From Pisaster brevispinus (taxonomy: Eukaryota; Echinodermata; Asteroidea; Forcipulatida; Asteriidae): a stretch of DNA of 64,000 bases. Where the stretch lies: NCBI GenBank assembly GCA_023634235.1, contig JAMKCF010000018.1:13204932-13268931 (forward strand), read 5' to 3'. The position numbers and the translations under genes are program-made. Shown here in pieces: positions 26,901 to 40,900 of the stretch (positions are counted from its first letter, which is position 1; each line of letters opens with the position of its first letter). Under the pieces are notes generated by a model that was not told the origin of the DNA, ran no database searches, and saw only the letters and a list, made by a program, of their open reading frames with translations.

Positions 26901-26970
26901 GATCAAACGAGAATCGGTGTTTTCAGCGTAGTATGGCCGTAGACAAAACTGCTTACATAAATGTATGTGC
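17937..26970. repeat. 2,182-bp higher-order repeat (11 5S units)
   Basis: The variant junction TTCTGACCAGGCC recurs at 17,937, 20,119 and 22,301, exactly 2,182 bp apart, then at 24,884 (2,583 bp, about two extra units). Long stretches between copies look identical by eye with only scattered single-base differences, implying recent amplification. Included in each copy is a 5S variant with 5' end GCCTAAGGACATAC, which is poorly matched to its 3' end. Confidence 0.9.
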
Positions 26971-29900
26971 TTAATAGTTAATTTCAAGTTTCTGTTAATC
27001 AAAAAAGGACGAAAACAAAATGGATGTCTCCGGCACCCGGTATTCCCATGAGGTCTCCCGTCCAAGTACTAACCTGGCCCGAAGCTGCTTAACTTCGGTG
27101 ATGAAACTAGAACCGGTGTTTTCAGCGTAGTATGGCCGTAGACAAACTGCTTTCATACATTTATGTGCTTAATGGTTAATTTCAAGTTTCTGTTAGTCAA
27201 AAAAGGATTAAACAAAAGCAAAATACATGTCTACGGCACCCGGTATTCCCAGGAGGTCTCCCGTCCAAGTACTGACCTGGCCAGACGCTGCTTTACTTCG
27301 TTGATTAAACGAGAACCGGTGTTTTCAGCGTAGTATGGCCGTAGACAAACTGCTTACATGAAATTACGTGGTTATTGGTTTTCTTCAAGTTTCTGTTAGT
27401 CAAAAAAGGAGAATAGCAAACTGGATATCTACGGCACCCGGTATTCCCAGGAGGTCTCCCGTCCAAGTACTGACCTGGCCCGACGCTGCTTAACTTCGGT
27501 GATCAAACGAGAACCGGTGTTTTCAGCTTAGTATGGCCGTAGACAAACTTCTTATATAAAATTACGTGGTTAATGGTTTTCTCAAAGTTTCTGTTAGTCA
27601 AAAAAGGAGAATAGCAAACTGGATATCTACGGCACCCGGTATTCCCAGGAGGTCTCCCGTCCAAGTACTGACGACTGGCCCGAAGCTGCTTAACTTCGGT
27701 GATGAAACGAGAACCGGTGTTTTAAGCTTAGTATGGCCGTAGACAAACTGCTTACAGAAAATTACATGCTTAATCGTCAATTTAAAGTTTCTGCCAGTCA
27801 AAAAAGTTGGAAAACAAAATGGATGTCAACTGCACCAAGTATTCCCAGTAAGTCTCCCGTCCAAGTACTGAGCTGGCCCTACGCTGCTTAACTTCGGTGA
27901 TCAAACGAGAACCGGTGTTTTCAGCGTAGTATAGCCGTAGACAAACTGCAAACATAATGTATGTGCTTAATGGTTAATTTCAAGTTTCTGTTAGTCAAAA
28001 AAGGACGAAAACAAAATAGATGCCTAAGGCACCCGGTATTCCCAGGAGGTCTCCCGTCCAAGTACTGACCTGGCCCGACGCTGCTTAACTTCGGTGATCA
28101 AACGAGAACGGTGTATTCAGAGTAGTATGGCCGTAGACAAACTGCTTACATAAATTTATGTGCTTAATGGTTAATTTCAAGTTTCTTTTAGTCAAAAAAG
28201 GACAAAAACAAAATAGATGTCTACTGCACCCGGTATTCCCAGGAGGTCTCCCGTCCAAGTACTGACCTGGCCGGACGCTGCTTAACTTCGGTGATCAAAC
28301 GAGAACCGGTGTTTTCAGCAGAGTATGGCCGTAGACAAACTTCTTACATAAAATTATGTGCTTAATGGTTAATTTCAAGTTTCTGTTAGTCAAAAAAGGA
28401 CGAAAACAAAATAGGTGTCTACTGCACCCGGTATTCCCATGTGGTCTCCCGTCCAAGTACTGACCTGGCCAGACGCTGCTTAACTTCGGTGATCAAACGA
28501 GAACCGGTGTTTTCAGGGTAGTATGGCCGTAGACAAACTGCTTTCATACATTTATGTGCTTAATGGTTAATTTCAAGTTTCTGTTAGTCAAAAAAGGAAA
28601 AAACAAAAAACAAAATATATGTCTGCGGCACCCGGTATTCCCAGGAAGTCTCCCGTCCAAGTACTGACCAGGCCCGATGCTGCTTAACTTCGGTGATCAA
28701 ACGAGAACCGTTGTTTTCAGCGTAGTCTGGCCTTAGACAAACTGTTTACATAAATTTATGTGCTTAATGGTTAATTTCAAGTTTCTGTTAGTCAAAAAAG
28801 GAAAAAACAAAATACATGTCTACGGCACCCGGTATTCCCAGGAGGTCTCCCGTCCAAGTACTGACCTAGCCCGACGCTGCTTAACTTCGGTGATCAAACG
28901 AGAACCGGTGTATTCAGCGTAGTATGGCCGTAGACAAACTGCATACATAATGTATGTGCTTAATGGTTAATTTCAAGTTTCTGTTATTCAAAAAAGAAGA
29001 ATAACAAAATAGATGTCTACGGCACCCGGTATTCCCAGGAGGTCTCCCGTCCAAGTACTGACCTGGCCCGACGCTGCTTAACTTCGGTGATCAAACGAGA
29101 ACCGGTGTTTTCAGCGTAGTATGGCTGTAGACAAACTTCTGATATAAAATTACGTGGTTAATGGTTTTCTTCAAGTTTCTGTTAGTCAAAAAAGGACGAA
29201 AACAAAATAGATGTCTACGGCACCCGGTATTCCCAGGAGGTCTCCCGTTCTAGTACTGACCCGGCCCGACGCTGCTTAACTTCGTTGATCAAACGAGAAC
29301 CGGTGTATTCAGCGTAGTATGGCCGTAGACAAACTGCATACATAATGTATGTGCTTAATGGTTAATTTCAAGTTTCTGTTAGTCAAAAAAGGAAAAAAAC
29401 AAAATACATGTCTACGGCACCCGGTATTCCCATAAGGTCTCCCGTCCAAGTACTGACCAGGCCCGATGCTGCTTAACTTCGGTGATCAAACAAGAACCGG
29501 TGTTTTCAGCGTAGTATGGCTGTAGACAAACTTCTTATATAAAATTACGTGGTTAATGGTTTTCTTCAAGTTTCTGTTAGTCAAAAAAGGAGAATAACAA
29601 ACTGGATGTCTACGGCCCCCGGTATTCCCAGGAGGTCTCCCGTTCAAGTACTGACCTGGCCCGACGCTGCTTAACTTCGGTGATCAAACGAGAACCGGTG
29701 TTTCCAGCGTAGTATGGCCGTATACAAACTTCTCATATAAAATTAGGTGGTTAATGGTTTTCTTCAAGTTTCTGTTAGTCAAAAAAAGAGAATAACAAAC
29801 TGGATGTCTACGGCACCCGGTATTCCCAGGAGGTCTCCCGTCCAAGTACTGACCTGGCCCGACGCTGCTTAACTTCGGTGATCAAACGAGAACCGGTGTT

Positions 29901-30990
29901 TTCAGCGTAGTATGGCCGTAGACAAACTGCTTTCATACATTTATGTGCTTAAGGTTAATTTCAAGTTTCTGTTAGTCAAAAAAGGAAAAAACAAAATACA
30001 TGTCTACGGCACCCGGTATTCCCAGGAGGTCTCCCGTCCAAGTACTGACCTAGCCCGACGCTGCTTAACTTCTGTGATCAAACGAGAACCGGTGTATTCA
30101 GCGTAGTATGGCCGTAGACAAACTGCATACATAATGTATGTGCTTAATGGTTAATTTCAAGTTTCTGTTATTCAAAAAAGGAGAATAACAAAATAGATGT
30201 CTACGGCACCCGGTATTCCCAGGAGGTCTCCGTCCAAGTACTGACCTGGCCCGACGCTGCTGAACTTCGGTGATCAAACGAGAACAGGTGTTTTCAGCAT
30301 AGTATGGCTGTAGACAAACCTCTGATATAAAATTACGTGGTTAATGGTTTTCTTCAAGTTTCTGTTAGTCAAAAAAGGACGAAAAACAAAATAGATGTCT
30401 ACGGCACCCGGTATTCCCAGGAGGTCTCCCGTCCAAGTACTGACCTGGCCCGACGCTGCTTAACTTCGGTGATCAAACGAGAACCGTTGTTTTCAGCGTA
30501 GTATGGCCGTAGACAAACTTGTTATATAAACTTACATGGTTAATGGTTTTCTTCAAATTTCTGTTAGTCAAAAAAAGAGAATAACAAACTGGATGTCTAC
30601 GGCACCCGGTATTCCCAGGAGGTCTCCCGTCCAAGTACTGACCAGGCCCGATGCTGCTTAACTTCGGTGATCAAACGAGAACCGGTGTTTTCAGCGTAGT
30701 ATGGCTGTAGACAAACTTCTGATATAAAATTACGTGGTTAATGGTTTTCTTCAAGTTTCTGTTAGTCAAAAAAGGACGAAAACAAAATAGATGTCTACGG
30801 CACCCGGTATTCCCAGGAGGTCTCCCGTCCAAGTACTGACCCGGCCCGACGCTGCTTAACTTCGTTGATCAAACGAGAACCGGTGTATTCAGCGTAGTAT
30901 GGCCGTAGACAAACTGCTTACATAAATTTATGTGCTTAATGGTTAATTTCAAGTTTCTGTTAGTCAAAAAAGGACGAAAACAAAATAGAT

Positions 30991-31107
30991 GTCTACTGTA
31001 ACCCGGTATTCCCAGGAGGTCTCCCGTCCAAGTACTGACGTGGCCAGACGCTGCTTAACTTCGGTCAGCACGAGAACCGGTGTTTTCAGCGTAGTATGGC
31101 CGTAGAC
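30991..31107 (-). pseudogene. 5S copy with altered loop/helix III region
   Basis: The 3' end contains an extra base (GTTACAGTAGAC). The region normally reading CTCGTTTGATCACCG is shortened by two bases to CTCGTGCTGACCG. The change falls between helix III and the A box, so RNA folding is probably impaired. The same variant recurs at 33,367 and 33,965. Confidence 0.8.
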
Positions 31108-33366
31108 AAACTGGTTTCATACATTTATGTGCTTCAGGTTAATTTCAAGTTTCTGTTAGTCAAAAAAGGAAAAAACAAAAACAAAATACATGTGTAGGGC
31201 ACCCGGTATTCCCAGGAGGTCTCCCGTCCAAGTACTGACCTAGCCCGACGCTGCTTAACTTCGGTGATCAAACGAGAACGGTGTATTCAGCGTAGTATGG
31301 CCGTAGACAAACTGCTTACATAAATTTATGTGCTTAACGGTTAATTTCAAGTTTCTGTTAGTCAAAAAAAGACAAAAACAAAATAGATGTCTACTGCACC
31401 CGGTATTCCCAGGAGGTGTCCCGTCCAAGTACTGACCTGGCCTGACGATGCTTAACTTCGGTGATCAAACGAGAACCGTTGTTTTCAGCATAGTATGTCC
31501 GTAGACAAACTTCTTATATAAAATTATGTGCTTTATGGTTAATTTCAAGTTTATGTTAGTCAAAAAAGGACGAAAACAAAATAGATGTCTACTGAACCCA
31601 GTATTCCCATGTGGTCTCCCGTCCAAGTACTGACCTGGCCCGACGCTGCTTAACTTCGGTGATCAAACGAGAACCGGTGTTTTCAGCGTAGTATGGCCTT
31701 AGACAAACTGCTTACATAAATTTATGTGCTTAATGGTTAATTTCAAGTTTCTGTTAGTCAAAAAAGGACGAAAACAAAATAGATGTCTACTGCACCAGGT
31801 ATTCCCAGGAGGTCTCCCGTCAAAGTACTGACCTGGCCAGACGCTGCTTAACTTCGGTGATCAAACGAGAACCGGTGTCTTCAGCGTAGTATGGCCGTAG
31901 AAAAACTTCTTACATAAATGTATGTGCTTAATGGTTAATTTCAAGTTTCTGTTAGTCAAAAAAGGACGAAAACACAATACATGGCTACGGCACCTGGTAT
32001 TCCCAGGAGGTCTCCCGTCCAAGTACTGACCTGGCCGACGCTGCTTTACTTCGGTGATCAACCGAGAACGGTGTTTTCAGCGTAGTATGGCCGTAGACAA
32101 ACTGCTTACATAAATGTATGTGCTTAATGGTTAATTTCAAGTTTCTGTTAGTCAAAAAAGGACAAAAACAAAATAGATGTCTACTGCACCCGGTACTCCC
32201 AGGAGGTGTCCCGTACAAGTACTGACCTGGCCCGACGCTGCTTAACTTCGGTGATCAAACGAGAACCGGTGTTTTCAGCGTAGTATGGCCGTAGACAAAC
32301 TTCTTATATGCAATTATGTGCTTAATGGTTAATTCCAAGTTCCTGTTAGTCAAAAAAGGACGAAAACAAAATAGATGTCTACTGCACCCAGTATTCCCAT
32401 GTGGTCTCCCGTCCAAGTACTGACCTGGCCCGACGCTGCTTAACTTCGGTGATCAAACGAGAACCGGTGTTTTCAGCGTAGTATGGCCGTAGAAAAACTT
32501 CTTACATCAGTGTATGTGCTTAATGGTTAATTTCAAGTTTCTGTTAGTCAAAAAAAGAGAATAACAAAATAGATGTCTACGGCACCCGGTATTCCCAGGA
32601 GGTCTCCGTCCAAGTACTGACCTGGCCCGACGCTGCTGAACTTCGGTGATCAAACGAGAACAGGTTTTTTCAGCATAGTATGGCTGTAGACAAACTTCTG
32701 ATATAAAATTACGTTGTTAATGGTTTTCTTCAAGTTTCTGTTAGTCAAAAAAGGACGAAAAACAAAATAGATGTCTACGGCACCCGGTATTCCCAGGAGG
32801 TCTCCCGTCCAAGTACTGACCTGGCCCGACGCTGCTTAACTTCGGTGATCAAACGAGAACCGTTGTTTTCAGCGTAGTATGGCCGTAGACAAACTTCTTA
32901 TATAAACTTACATGGTTAATGGTTTTCTTCAAATTTCTGTTAGTCAAAAAAAGAGAATAACAAACTGGATGTCTACGGCACCCGGTATTCCCAGGAGGTC
33001 TCCCGTCCAAGTACTGACCTAGCCCGACGCTGCTTAACTTCGGTGATCAAACGAGAACCGGTGTTTTCAGCGTAGTATGGCTGTAGACAAACTTCTGATA
33101 TAAAATTACGTGGTTAATGGTTTTCTTCAAGTTTCTGTTAGTCAAAAAAGGACGAAAACAAAATAGATGTCTACGGCACCCGGTATTCCCAGGAGGTCTC
33201 CCGTCCAAGTACTGACCCGGCCCGACGCTGCTTAACTTCGTTGATCAAACGAGAACCGGTGTATTCAGCGTAGTATGGCCGTAGACAAACTGCTTACATA
33301 AATTTATGTGCTTAATGGTTAATTTCAAGTTTCTGTTAGTCAAAAAAGGACGAAAACAAAATAGAT

Positions 33367-33483
33367 GTCTACTGTAACCCGGTATTCCCAGGAGGTCTCC
33401 CGTCCAAGTACTGACCTGGCCAGACGCTGCTTAACTTCGGTCAGCACGAGAACCGGTGTTTTCAGCGTAGTATGGCCGTAGAC
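33367..33483 (-). pseudogene. 5S copy with altered loop/helix III region (copy 2)
   Basis: Same shortened helix III region and extra 3' base as the copy at 30,991. Confidence 0.8.
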
Positions 33484-33964
33484 AAACTGGTTTCATACAT
33501 TTATGTGCTTAAGGTTAATTTCAAGTTTCTGTTAGTCAAAAAAGGAAAAAAACAAAAACAAAATACATGTCTACTGCACCCGGTATTCCCAGGAGGTCTC
33601 CCGTCCAAGTACTGACCTAGCCCGACGCTGCTTAACTTCGGTGATCAAACGAGAACCGGTGTTTTCAGCGTAGTATGGCTGTAGACAAACTTCTGATATA
33701 AAATTACGTGGTTAATGGTTTTCTTCAAGTTTCTGTTAGTCAAAAAAGGACGAAAACAAAATAGATGTCTACGGCACCCGGTATTCCCAGGAGGTCTCCC
33801 GTCCAAGTACTGACCCGGCCCGACGCTGCTTAACTTCGTTGATCAAACGAGAACCGGTGTATTCAGCGTAGTATGGCCGTAGACAAACTGCTTACATAAA
33901 TTTATGTGCTTAATGGTTAATTTCAAGTTTCTGTTAGTCAAAAAAGGACGAAAACAAAATAGAT

Positions 33965-34081
33965 GTCTACTGTAACCCGGTATTCCCAGGAGGTCTCCCG
34001 TCCAAGTACTGACCTGGCCAGACGCTGCTTAACTTCGGTCAGCACGAGAACCGGTGTTTTCAGCGTAGTATGGCCGTAGAC
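33965..34081 (-). pseudogene. 5S copy with altered loop/helix III region (copy 3)
   Basis: Same defect, 598 bp from the previous one. It is a product of the three-unit duplication. Confidence 0.8.
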
Positions 34082-34764
34082 AAACTGGTTTCATACATTT
34101 ATGTGCTTAAGGTTAATTTCAAGTTTCTGTTAGTCAAAAAAGGAAAAAAACAAAAACAAAATACATGTGTACGGCACCCGGTAATCCCAGGAGGTCTCCC
34201 GTCCAAGTACTGACCTAGCCCGACGCTGCTTAACTTCGGTGATCAAACGAGAACGGTGTATTTAGCGTAGTATGGCCGTAGACAAACTGCTTACATAGAT
34301 TTATGTGCTTAATGGTTAATTTCAAGTTTTTGTTAGTCAAAAAAAGACAAAAACAAAATAGATGTCTACTGCACCCGGTATTCCCAGAAGGTGTCCCGTC
34401 CAAGTACTGACCTGGCCTGACGCTGCTTAACTTCGGTGATCAAACGAGAACCGTTGTTTTCAGCATAGTATGTCCGTAGACAAACTTCTTATATAAAATT
34501 ATGTGCTTTATGGTTAATTTCAAGTTCATGTTAGTCAAAAAAAGAAAAACGAAAACAAAATAGATGTCTACGGCACACGGTATTCCCAGGAGGTCTCCCG
34601 TCCAAGTACTGACCAGGCCCGATGATGCTTAACTTCGGTGATCAAACGAGAACCGGTGTTTTCAGCTTAGTATGGCCGTAGACAAACTTCTTATATAAAA
34701 TTACGTGGTTAATGGTTTTCTTCAAGTTTCTGTTAGTCAAAAAAGGAAAAAAAACAAAATAGAT

Positions 34765-34903
34765 GTCTACTGCACCCGGTATTCCCAGGAGGTGTCCCGT
34801 CCCAGTACTGACCTGGCCCGTCCAAGTACTGACCTGGCCCGACGCTGCTTAACTTCGGTGATCAAAAGAGAACCGGTGTTTTCAGCGTAGTATGGCCGTA
34901 GAC
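34765..34903 (-). pseudogene. 139-bp 5S copy with internal 21-bp duplication
   Basis: The 118-bp gene is lengthened by exactly 21 bp. 5S residues 67-87, covering the intermediate element and start of the C box, are present twice in tandem (34,796-34,816 and 34,817-34,837, one mismatch). Spacing between the A and C boxes would be changed, and the RNA would carry an insertion in the helix IV/V arm. Confidence 0.88.
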
Positions 34904-37900
34904 AAACTGCTTTCATACATTTATGTGCTTAATGGTTAATTTCAAGTTTCTGTTAGTCACAAAAGGAAAAAACAAAAAACAAAATACATGTCTACGGCAC
35001 CCGGTATTCCCAGGAGGTCTCCCGTCCAAGTACTGACCTGGCCCGACGCTGCTTAACTTCGGTGATCAAACGAGAACCGGTGTTTAAAGCTGAGTATGGC
35101 CGTAGACAATCTTTTTATATAAAATTACGTGGTTAATAGTTTTCTTCAAATTTCTGTTAGTCAAAAAAGAGAATAACAAACTGGATGTCTACGGCACCCG
35201 GTATTCCCAGGAGGTCTCCGGTCCAAGTACTGACCTGGCCCGACGCTGCTTAACTTCGGTGATCAAACGAGAACCGGTGTTTTCAGCGTAGTATGGCCGT
35301 AGACAAACTGCTTACATAAATTTATGTGCTTAATGGTTAATTTCAAGTTTCTGTTAGTCAAAAAAGGACGAAAACAAAATAGATGCCTACGGCATCCGGT
35401 ATTCCCAGGAGGTCTCCCGTCCAAATACTGACCTGGCCCGACGCTGCTTAACATCGGTGATAAAACGAGAACCGGTGTATTCAGCGTAATATGGCCGTAG
35501 ACAAACTACTTACATAAATTTATGTGCTTAATGGTTCATGTCAAGTTTCTGTTAGTCAAAAAAGGACAAAAACAAAATAGATGCCTACGGCATCCGGTAT
35601 TCCCAGGAGGTCTCCCGTCTAAGTACTGACCTGGCCCGACGCTGCTTAACTTCGGTGATCAAACGAGAACCGGTGTTTTAAGCGTAGTATGGCCGTAGAC
35701 AATCTTCTTATATAAAATTACGTGGTTAATGGTTTTCTTCAAATTTCTGATAGTCAAAAAAGGAGAATAACAAACTGGATGTCTACGTCACCCGGTTTTC
35801 CCAGGGGTCTCCCGTCCAAGTACTGACCAGGCCCAATGCTGCCTAACTTCGGTGATCAAACGAGAACAGGTGTTTTCAGCGTAGAATGGCCGTAGACAAA
35901 CTTCTCATATAAAATTACGTGGTTAATGGTTTTCTTCAAGTTTCTGTAAGTTAAAAAAGGACGAAAACAAAAAAGATGTCTACTGCACCCGGTATTCCCA
36001 GGAGGTCTCCCGTCCAAGTACTGACCTGGCCCGACGCTGCTTAACTTCGGTGATCAAACGAGAACCGGTGTTTTCAGCGTAGTATGGCCGTAGACAAACT
36101 ACTTACATAAATGTATGTGCTTAATGGTTAATTTCAAGTTTCTGTTAGTCGAAAACAAAATAGATGCCTACGGCACCCGGTATTCCCAGGAGGTCTCCGT
36201 CCAAGTACTGACCTGGCGCGACGCTGCTTAACTTCGGTGATCAAACGAGAACCGGTGTTTTCAGCGTAGTATGGCCGTAGACAAACTGCTTACATAAATG
36301 TATGTGCTTAATGGTTAATTTCAAGTTTATGTTAGTCAAATAAGGACGAAAACAAAATAGATGTCTACGGCACCCGGTATTCCCATGAGGTCTCCCGTCC
36401 AAGTACTGACCTGGCCAGACGCTGCTTAATTTCGGTGATCAAACGAGAACCGGTGTTTTCAGCGTAGTTTGGCGTAGACAAACTGCTTTCATACATTTAT
36501 GTGCTTAACCTGGTTAATTTCAAGTTTCTGTTAGTCAAAAAAGGAAAAAAAAAACGAAACAAAATAGATGTCTACGGCACCCGGTATTCCCAGGAGGTCT
36601 CCCGTCAAAGTACTGACCTGGCCAGACGCTGCTTAACTTCGGTGATCAAACGAGAACCGGTGTTTTCAGCGTAGTATGGCCGTAGACAAACTGCTTTCAT
36701 ACATGTATGTGCTTAATGGTTAATTTCAAGTTTCTGTTAGTCAAAAAAGGAAAAAAAAAAAAAATAGATGTCTACGGCACCCGGTATTCCCAGGAGGTCT
36801 CCCGTCCAAGTACTGACCTGGCCCGACGCTGCTTAACTCCGGTTATAAAGCGAGAACCGGTGTTTTCAGCATAGTATGGCCGTAGACAAACTTCTTATAT
36901 AAAATTACATGGTTAATGGTTTTCTTCAAGTTTCTGTTAGTCAAAAAAGGAGAATAACAAACTGGATGTCTGCGACACCCGGTATTCCCAGGAGGTCTCC
37001 CGTCCAAGTACTGACCAGGCCCAATGCTGCTTAACTTCGGTGATCAAACGAGAACCGGTGTTTTCAGCGTAGTATGGCCGTAGACAAACTGCTTTCATAC
37101 ATTTATGTGCATAACGGTTAATTACAAGTTCTGTTAGTCAAAAAAGGAAAAAAAAAATAGATGTCTACGGCACCCGGTATTCCCAGGAGGTCTCCCGTCC
37201 AAGTACTGACCTGGCCCGACGCTGCTTAACTCCGGTTATAAAGCGAGAACCGGTGTTTTCAGCATAGTACGGCCGTAGACAAACTTCTCATATAAAATTA
37301 CGTGGTTAGTGGTTTTCGACAAGTTTCTGTTAGTCAAAAAAAGGAGAATAACAAACTGGATGTCTACGGCACCCGGTATTCCCAGGAGGTCTCCCGTCCA
37401 AGTACTGACCTGGCCCGACGCTGCTTAACTCCGGTTATAAAACGAGAACCGGTGTTTTCAGCATAGTATGGCCGTAGACAAACTGCTTACATACATTTAT
37501 GTGCTTAATGGTTAATTTCAAGTTTCTGTTAGTCAAAAAAGGACGAAAACAAAATAGATGTCTACGGCACCCGGTATTCCCATGAGGTCTCCCGTCCAAG
37601 TACTGACCTGGCCAGACGCTGCTTAACTTCGGTGATCAAACGAGAACCGGTGTTTTCAGCGTAGTTTGGCCGTAGACAAACTTCTTATATAAAATTACAT
37701 GGATTATGGTTTTCTTCAAGTTTCTGTTAGTCAAAAAAGGAGAATAACAAACTGGATGTCTGCGACACCCGGTATTCCCAGGAGGTCTCCCGTCCAAGTA
37801 CTGACCAGGCCCGATGCAGCTTAACATCGGTGATCAAACGAGAACCGGTGTTTTCAGCGTAGTATGGCCGTAGACAAAATGCTTTCATACATTTATGTGC

Positions 37901-40900
37901 CTAACGGTTAATTTCAAGTTCTGTTAGTCAAAAAAGGAAAAAACCAAAAAACAAAATACATGTCTACGGCACCCGGTATTCCCAGGAGGTCTCCCGTCCA
38001 AGTACTGACCTGGCCCGACGCTGCTTAACTCCGGTTATAAAGCGAGAACCGGTGTTTTCAGCATAGTATGGCCGTAGACAAACTTCTCATATAAAATTAC
38101 GTGGTTAATGGTTTTCGACAAGTTTCTGTTAGTCAAAAAAGGACGAAAACAAAATAGATGTCTACGGCACCCGGTATTCCCATGAGGTCTCCCGTCCAAG
38201 TACTGACCTGGCCAGACGCTGCTTAACTTCGGTGATCAAACGAGAACCGGTGTTTTCAGCGTAGTATGGCCGTAGACAAACTGCTTTCATACATTTATGT
38301 GCATAACGGTTAATTTCAAGTTCTGTTAGTCAAAAAAGGAAGAAAACAAAATAGATGTCTACGGCACCCGGTATTCCCAGGAGGTCTCCCGTCCAAGTAC
38401 TGACCTGGCCTGACGCTGCTTAACTCCGGTTATAAAGCGAGAACCGGTGTTTTCAGCATAGTATGGCCGTAGACAAACTTCTTATATAAAATTACATGGT
38501 TAATGGTTTTCTTCAAGTTTCTGTTAGTCAAAAAAGGAGAATAACAAACTGGATGTCTGCGACACCCGGTATTCCCAGGAGGTCTCCCGTCCAAGTACTG
38601 ACCAGGCCCGATGCTGCTTAACTTCGGTGATCAAACGAGAACCGGTGTTTTCAGCGTAGTATGGCCGTAGACAAACTGCTTTCATACATTTATGTGCATA
38701 ACGGTTAATTTCAAGTTCTGTTAGTCAAAAAAGGAGGAAAAAAAAATAGATGTCTACGGCACCCGGTATTCCCAAGAGGTCTCCCGTCCAAGTACTGACC
38801 TGGCCCGACGCTGCTTAACTCCGGTTATAAAGCGAGAACCGGTGTTTTCAGCATAGTACGGCCGTAGACAAACTTCTCATATAAAATTACGTGGTTAATG
38901 GTTTTCGACAAGTTTCTGTTAGTCAAAAAAGGAGAATAACAAACTGGATGTCTACGGCACCCGGTATTCCCAGGAGGTCTCCCGTCCAAGTACTGACCTG
39001 GCCCGACGCTGCTTAATTCCGGTTATAAAACGAGAACCGGTGTTTTCAGCATAGTATGGCCGTAGACAAACTGCTTACATAAATGTTTGTGCTTAATGGT
39101 TAATTTCAAGTTTCTGTTTTGCAAAAAAGGACGAAAACAAAATAGATGTCTACGGCACCCGGTATTCCCAGGAGGTCTCCCGTCCAAGTACTGACCTGGC
39201 CAGACGCTGCTTAACTTCGGTGATCAAACGAGAACCGGTGTTTTCAGCGTAGTTTGGCCGTAGACAAACTGCTTTCATACATTTATGTGCTTAATGGTTA
39301 ATTTCAAGTTTCTGTTTTGCAAAAAAGGACGAAAACAAAATAGATGTCTACGGCACCCGGTATTCCCAGGAGGTCTCCCGTCCAAGTACTGACCTGGCCA
39401 GACGCTGCTTAACTTCGGTGATCAAACGAGAACCGGTGTTTTCAGCGTAGTATGGCCGTAGACAAACTGCTTTCATACATTTATGTGCTTAATGGTTAAT
39501 TTCAAGTTTCTGTTAGTCAAAAAAGGAACAAAAAACAAAACAAAAAAGATTTCTACGGCACCCGGTATTCCCAGGAGGTCTCCCGTCCAAGTACTGACCT
39601 GGCCCGACGCTGCTTAACTCCGGTTATAAAGCGAGAACCGGTGTTTTCAGCATAGTATGGCCGTAGACAAACTGCTTACATAAATGTATGTGCTTAATGG
39701 TTTATTTCAAGTTTCTGTTAGTCAAAAAAGGACGAAAACAAAATAGATGTCTACGGCACCCGGTATTCCCAGGAGGTCTTCCGTCCAAGTACTGACCTGG
39801 CCAGACGCTGCTTAACTTCGGTGATCAAACGAGAACCGGTGTTTTCAGCGTATTATGGCCGTAGACAAACTGCTTACATAAATGTATGTGCTTAATGGTT
39901 AATTTCAAGTTTCTGTTAGTCAAAAAAGGACGAAAACAAAATAGATGTCTACGGCACCCGGTATTCCCATGAGGTCTCCCGTCCAAGTACTGACCAGGCC
40001 CGATGCTGCTTAACTTCGGTGATCAAACGAGAACCGGTGTTTTCAGCGTAGTATGGCCGTAGACAAACTACTTACATAAATGTATGTGCTTAATGGTTAA
40101 TTTCAAGTTTCTGTTAGTCGAAAACAAAATAGATGCCTACGGCACCCGGTATTCCCAGGAGGTCTCCCGTCCAAGTACTAACCTGGCGCGACGCTGCTTA
40201 ACTTCGGTGATCAAACGAGAACCGGTGTTTTCAGCGTAGTATGGCCGTAGACAAACTGCTTACATAAATGTATGTGCTTAATGGTTAATTTCAAGTTTCT
40301 GTTAGTCAAATAAGGACGAAAACAAAATAGATGTCTACGGCACCCGGTATTCCCATGAGGTCTCGCGTCCAAGTACTGACCTGGCCAGACGCTGCTTAAC
40401 TTCGGTGATCAAACGAGAACCGGTGTTTTCAGCGTAGTTTGGCGTAGACAAACTGCTTTCATACATTTATGTGCTTAACCTGGTTAATTTCAAGTTTCTG
40501 TTAGTCAAAAAAGGAAAAAAAACCGAAACAAAATAGATGTCTACGGCACCCGGTATTCCCAGGAGGTCTCCCGTCCAAGTACTGACCTGGCCCGACGCTG
40601 CTTAACTTCGGTGATCAAACGAGAACCGGTGTTTTCAGCGTAGTATGGCCGTAGACAAACTGCTTTCATACATTTATGTGCATAACGGTTAATTTCAAGT
40701 TCTGTTAGTCAAAAAAGGAAAAAAAAATAGATGTCTACGGCACCCGGTATTCCCAGGAGGTCTCCCGTCCAAGTACTGACCTGGCCCGACGCTGATTAAC
40801 TCCGGTTATAAAGCGAGAACCGGTGTTTTCAGCATAGTACGGCCGTAGACAAACTGGTTTCATACATTTATGTGCTTAAGGTTTTCTTCAAGTTTCTGTT

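Larger units (their letters stand above)
30991..34081. repeat. 2,376-bp and 598-bp nested higher-order repeats
   Basis: The variant 5S 3' end GTCTACTGTAACCC (plus strand) starts at 30,991, 33,367 and 33,965. The intervals are 2,376 bp (12 units) and 598 bp (3 units). Neighbouring private changes travel with it, showing that a three-unit block was duplicated inside a larger block. Confidence 0.82.
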
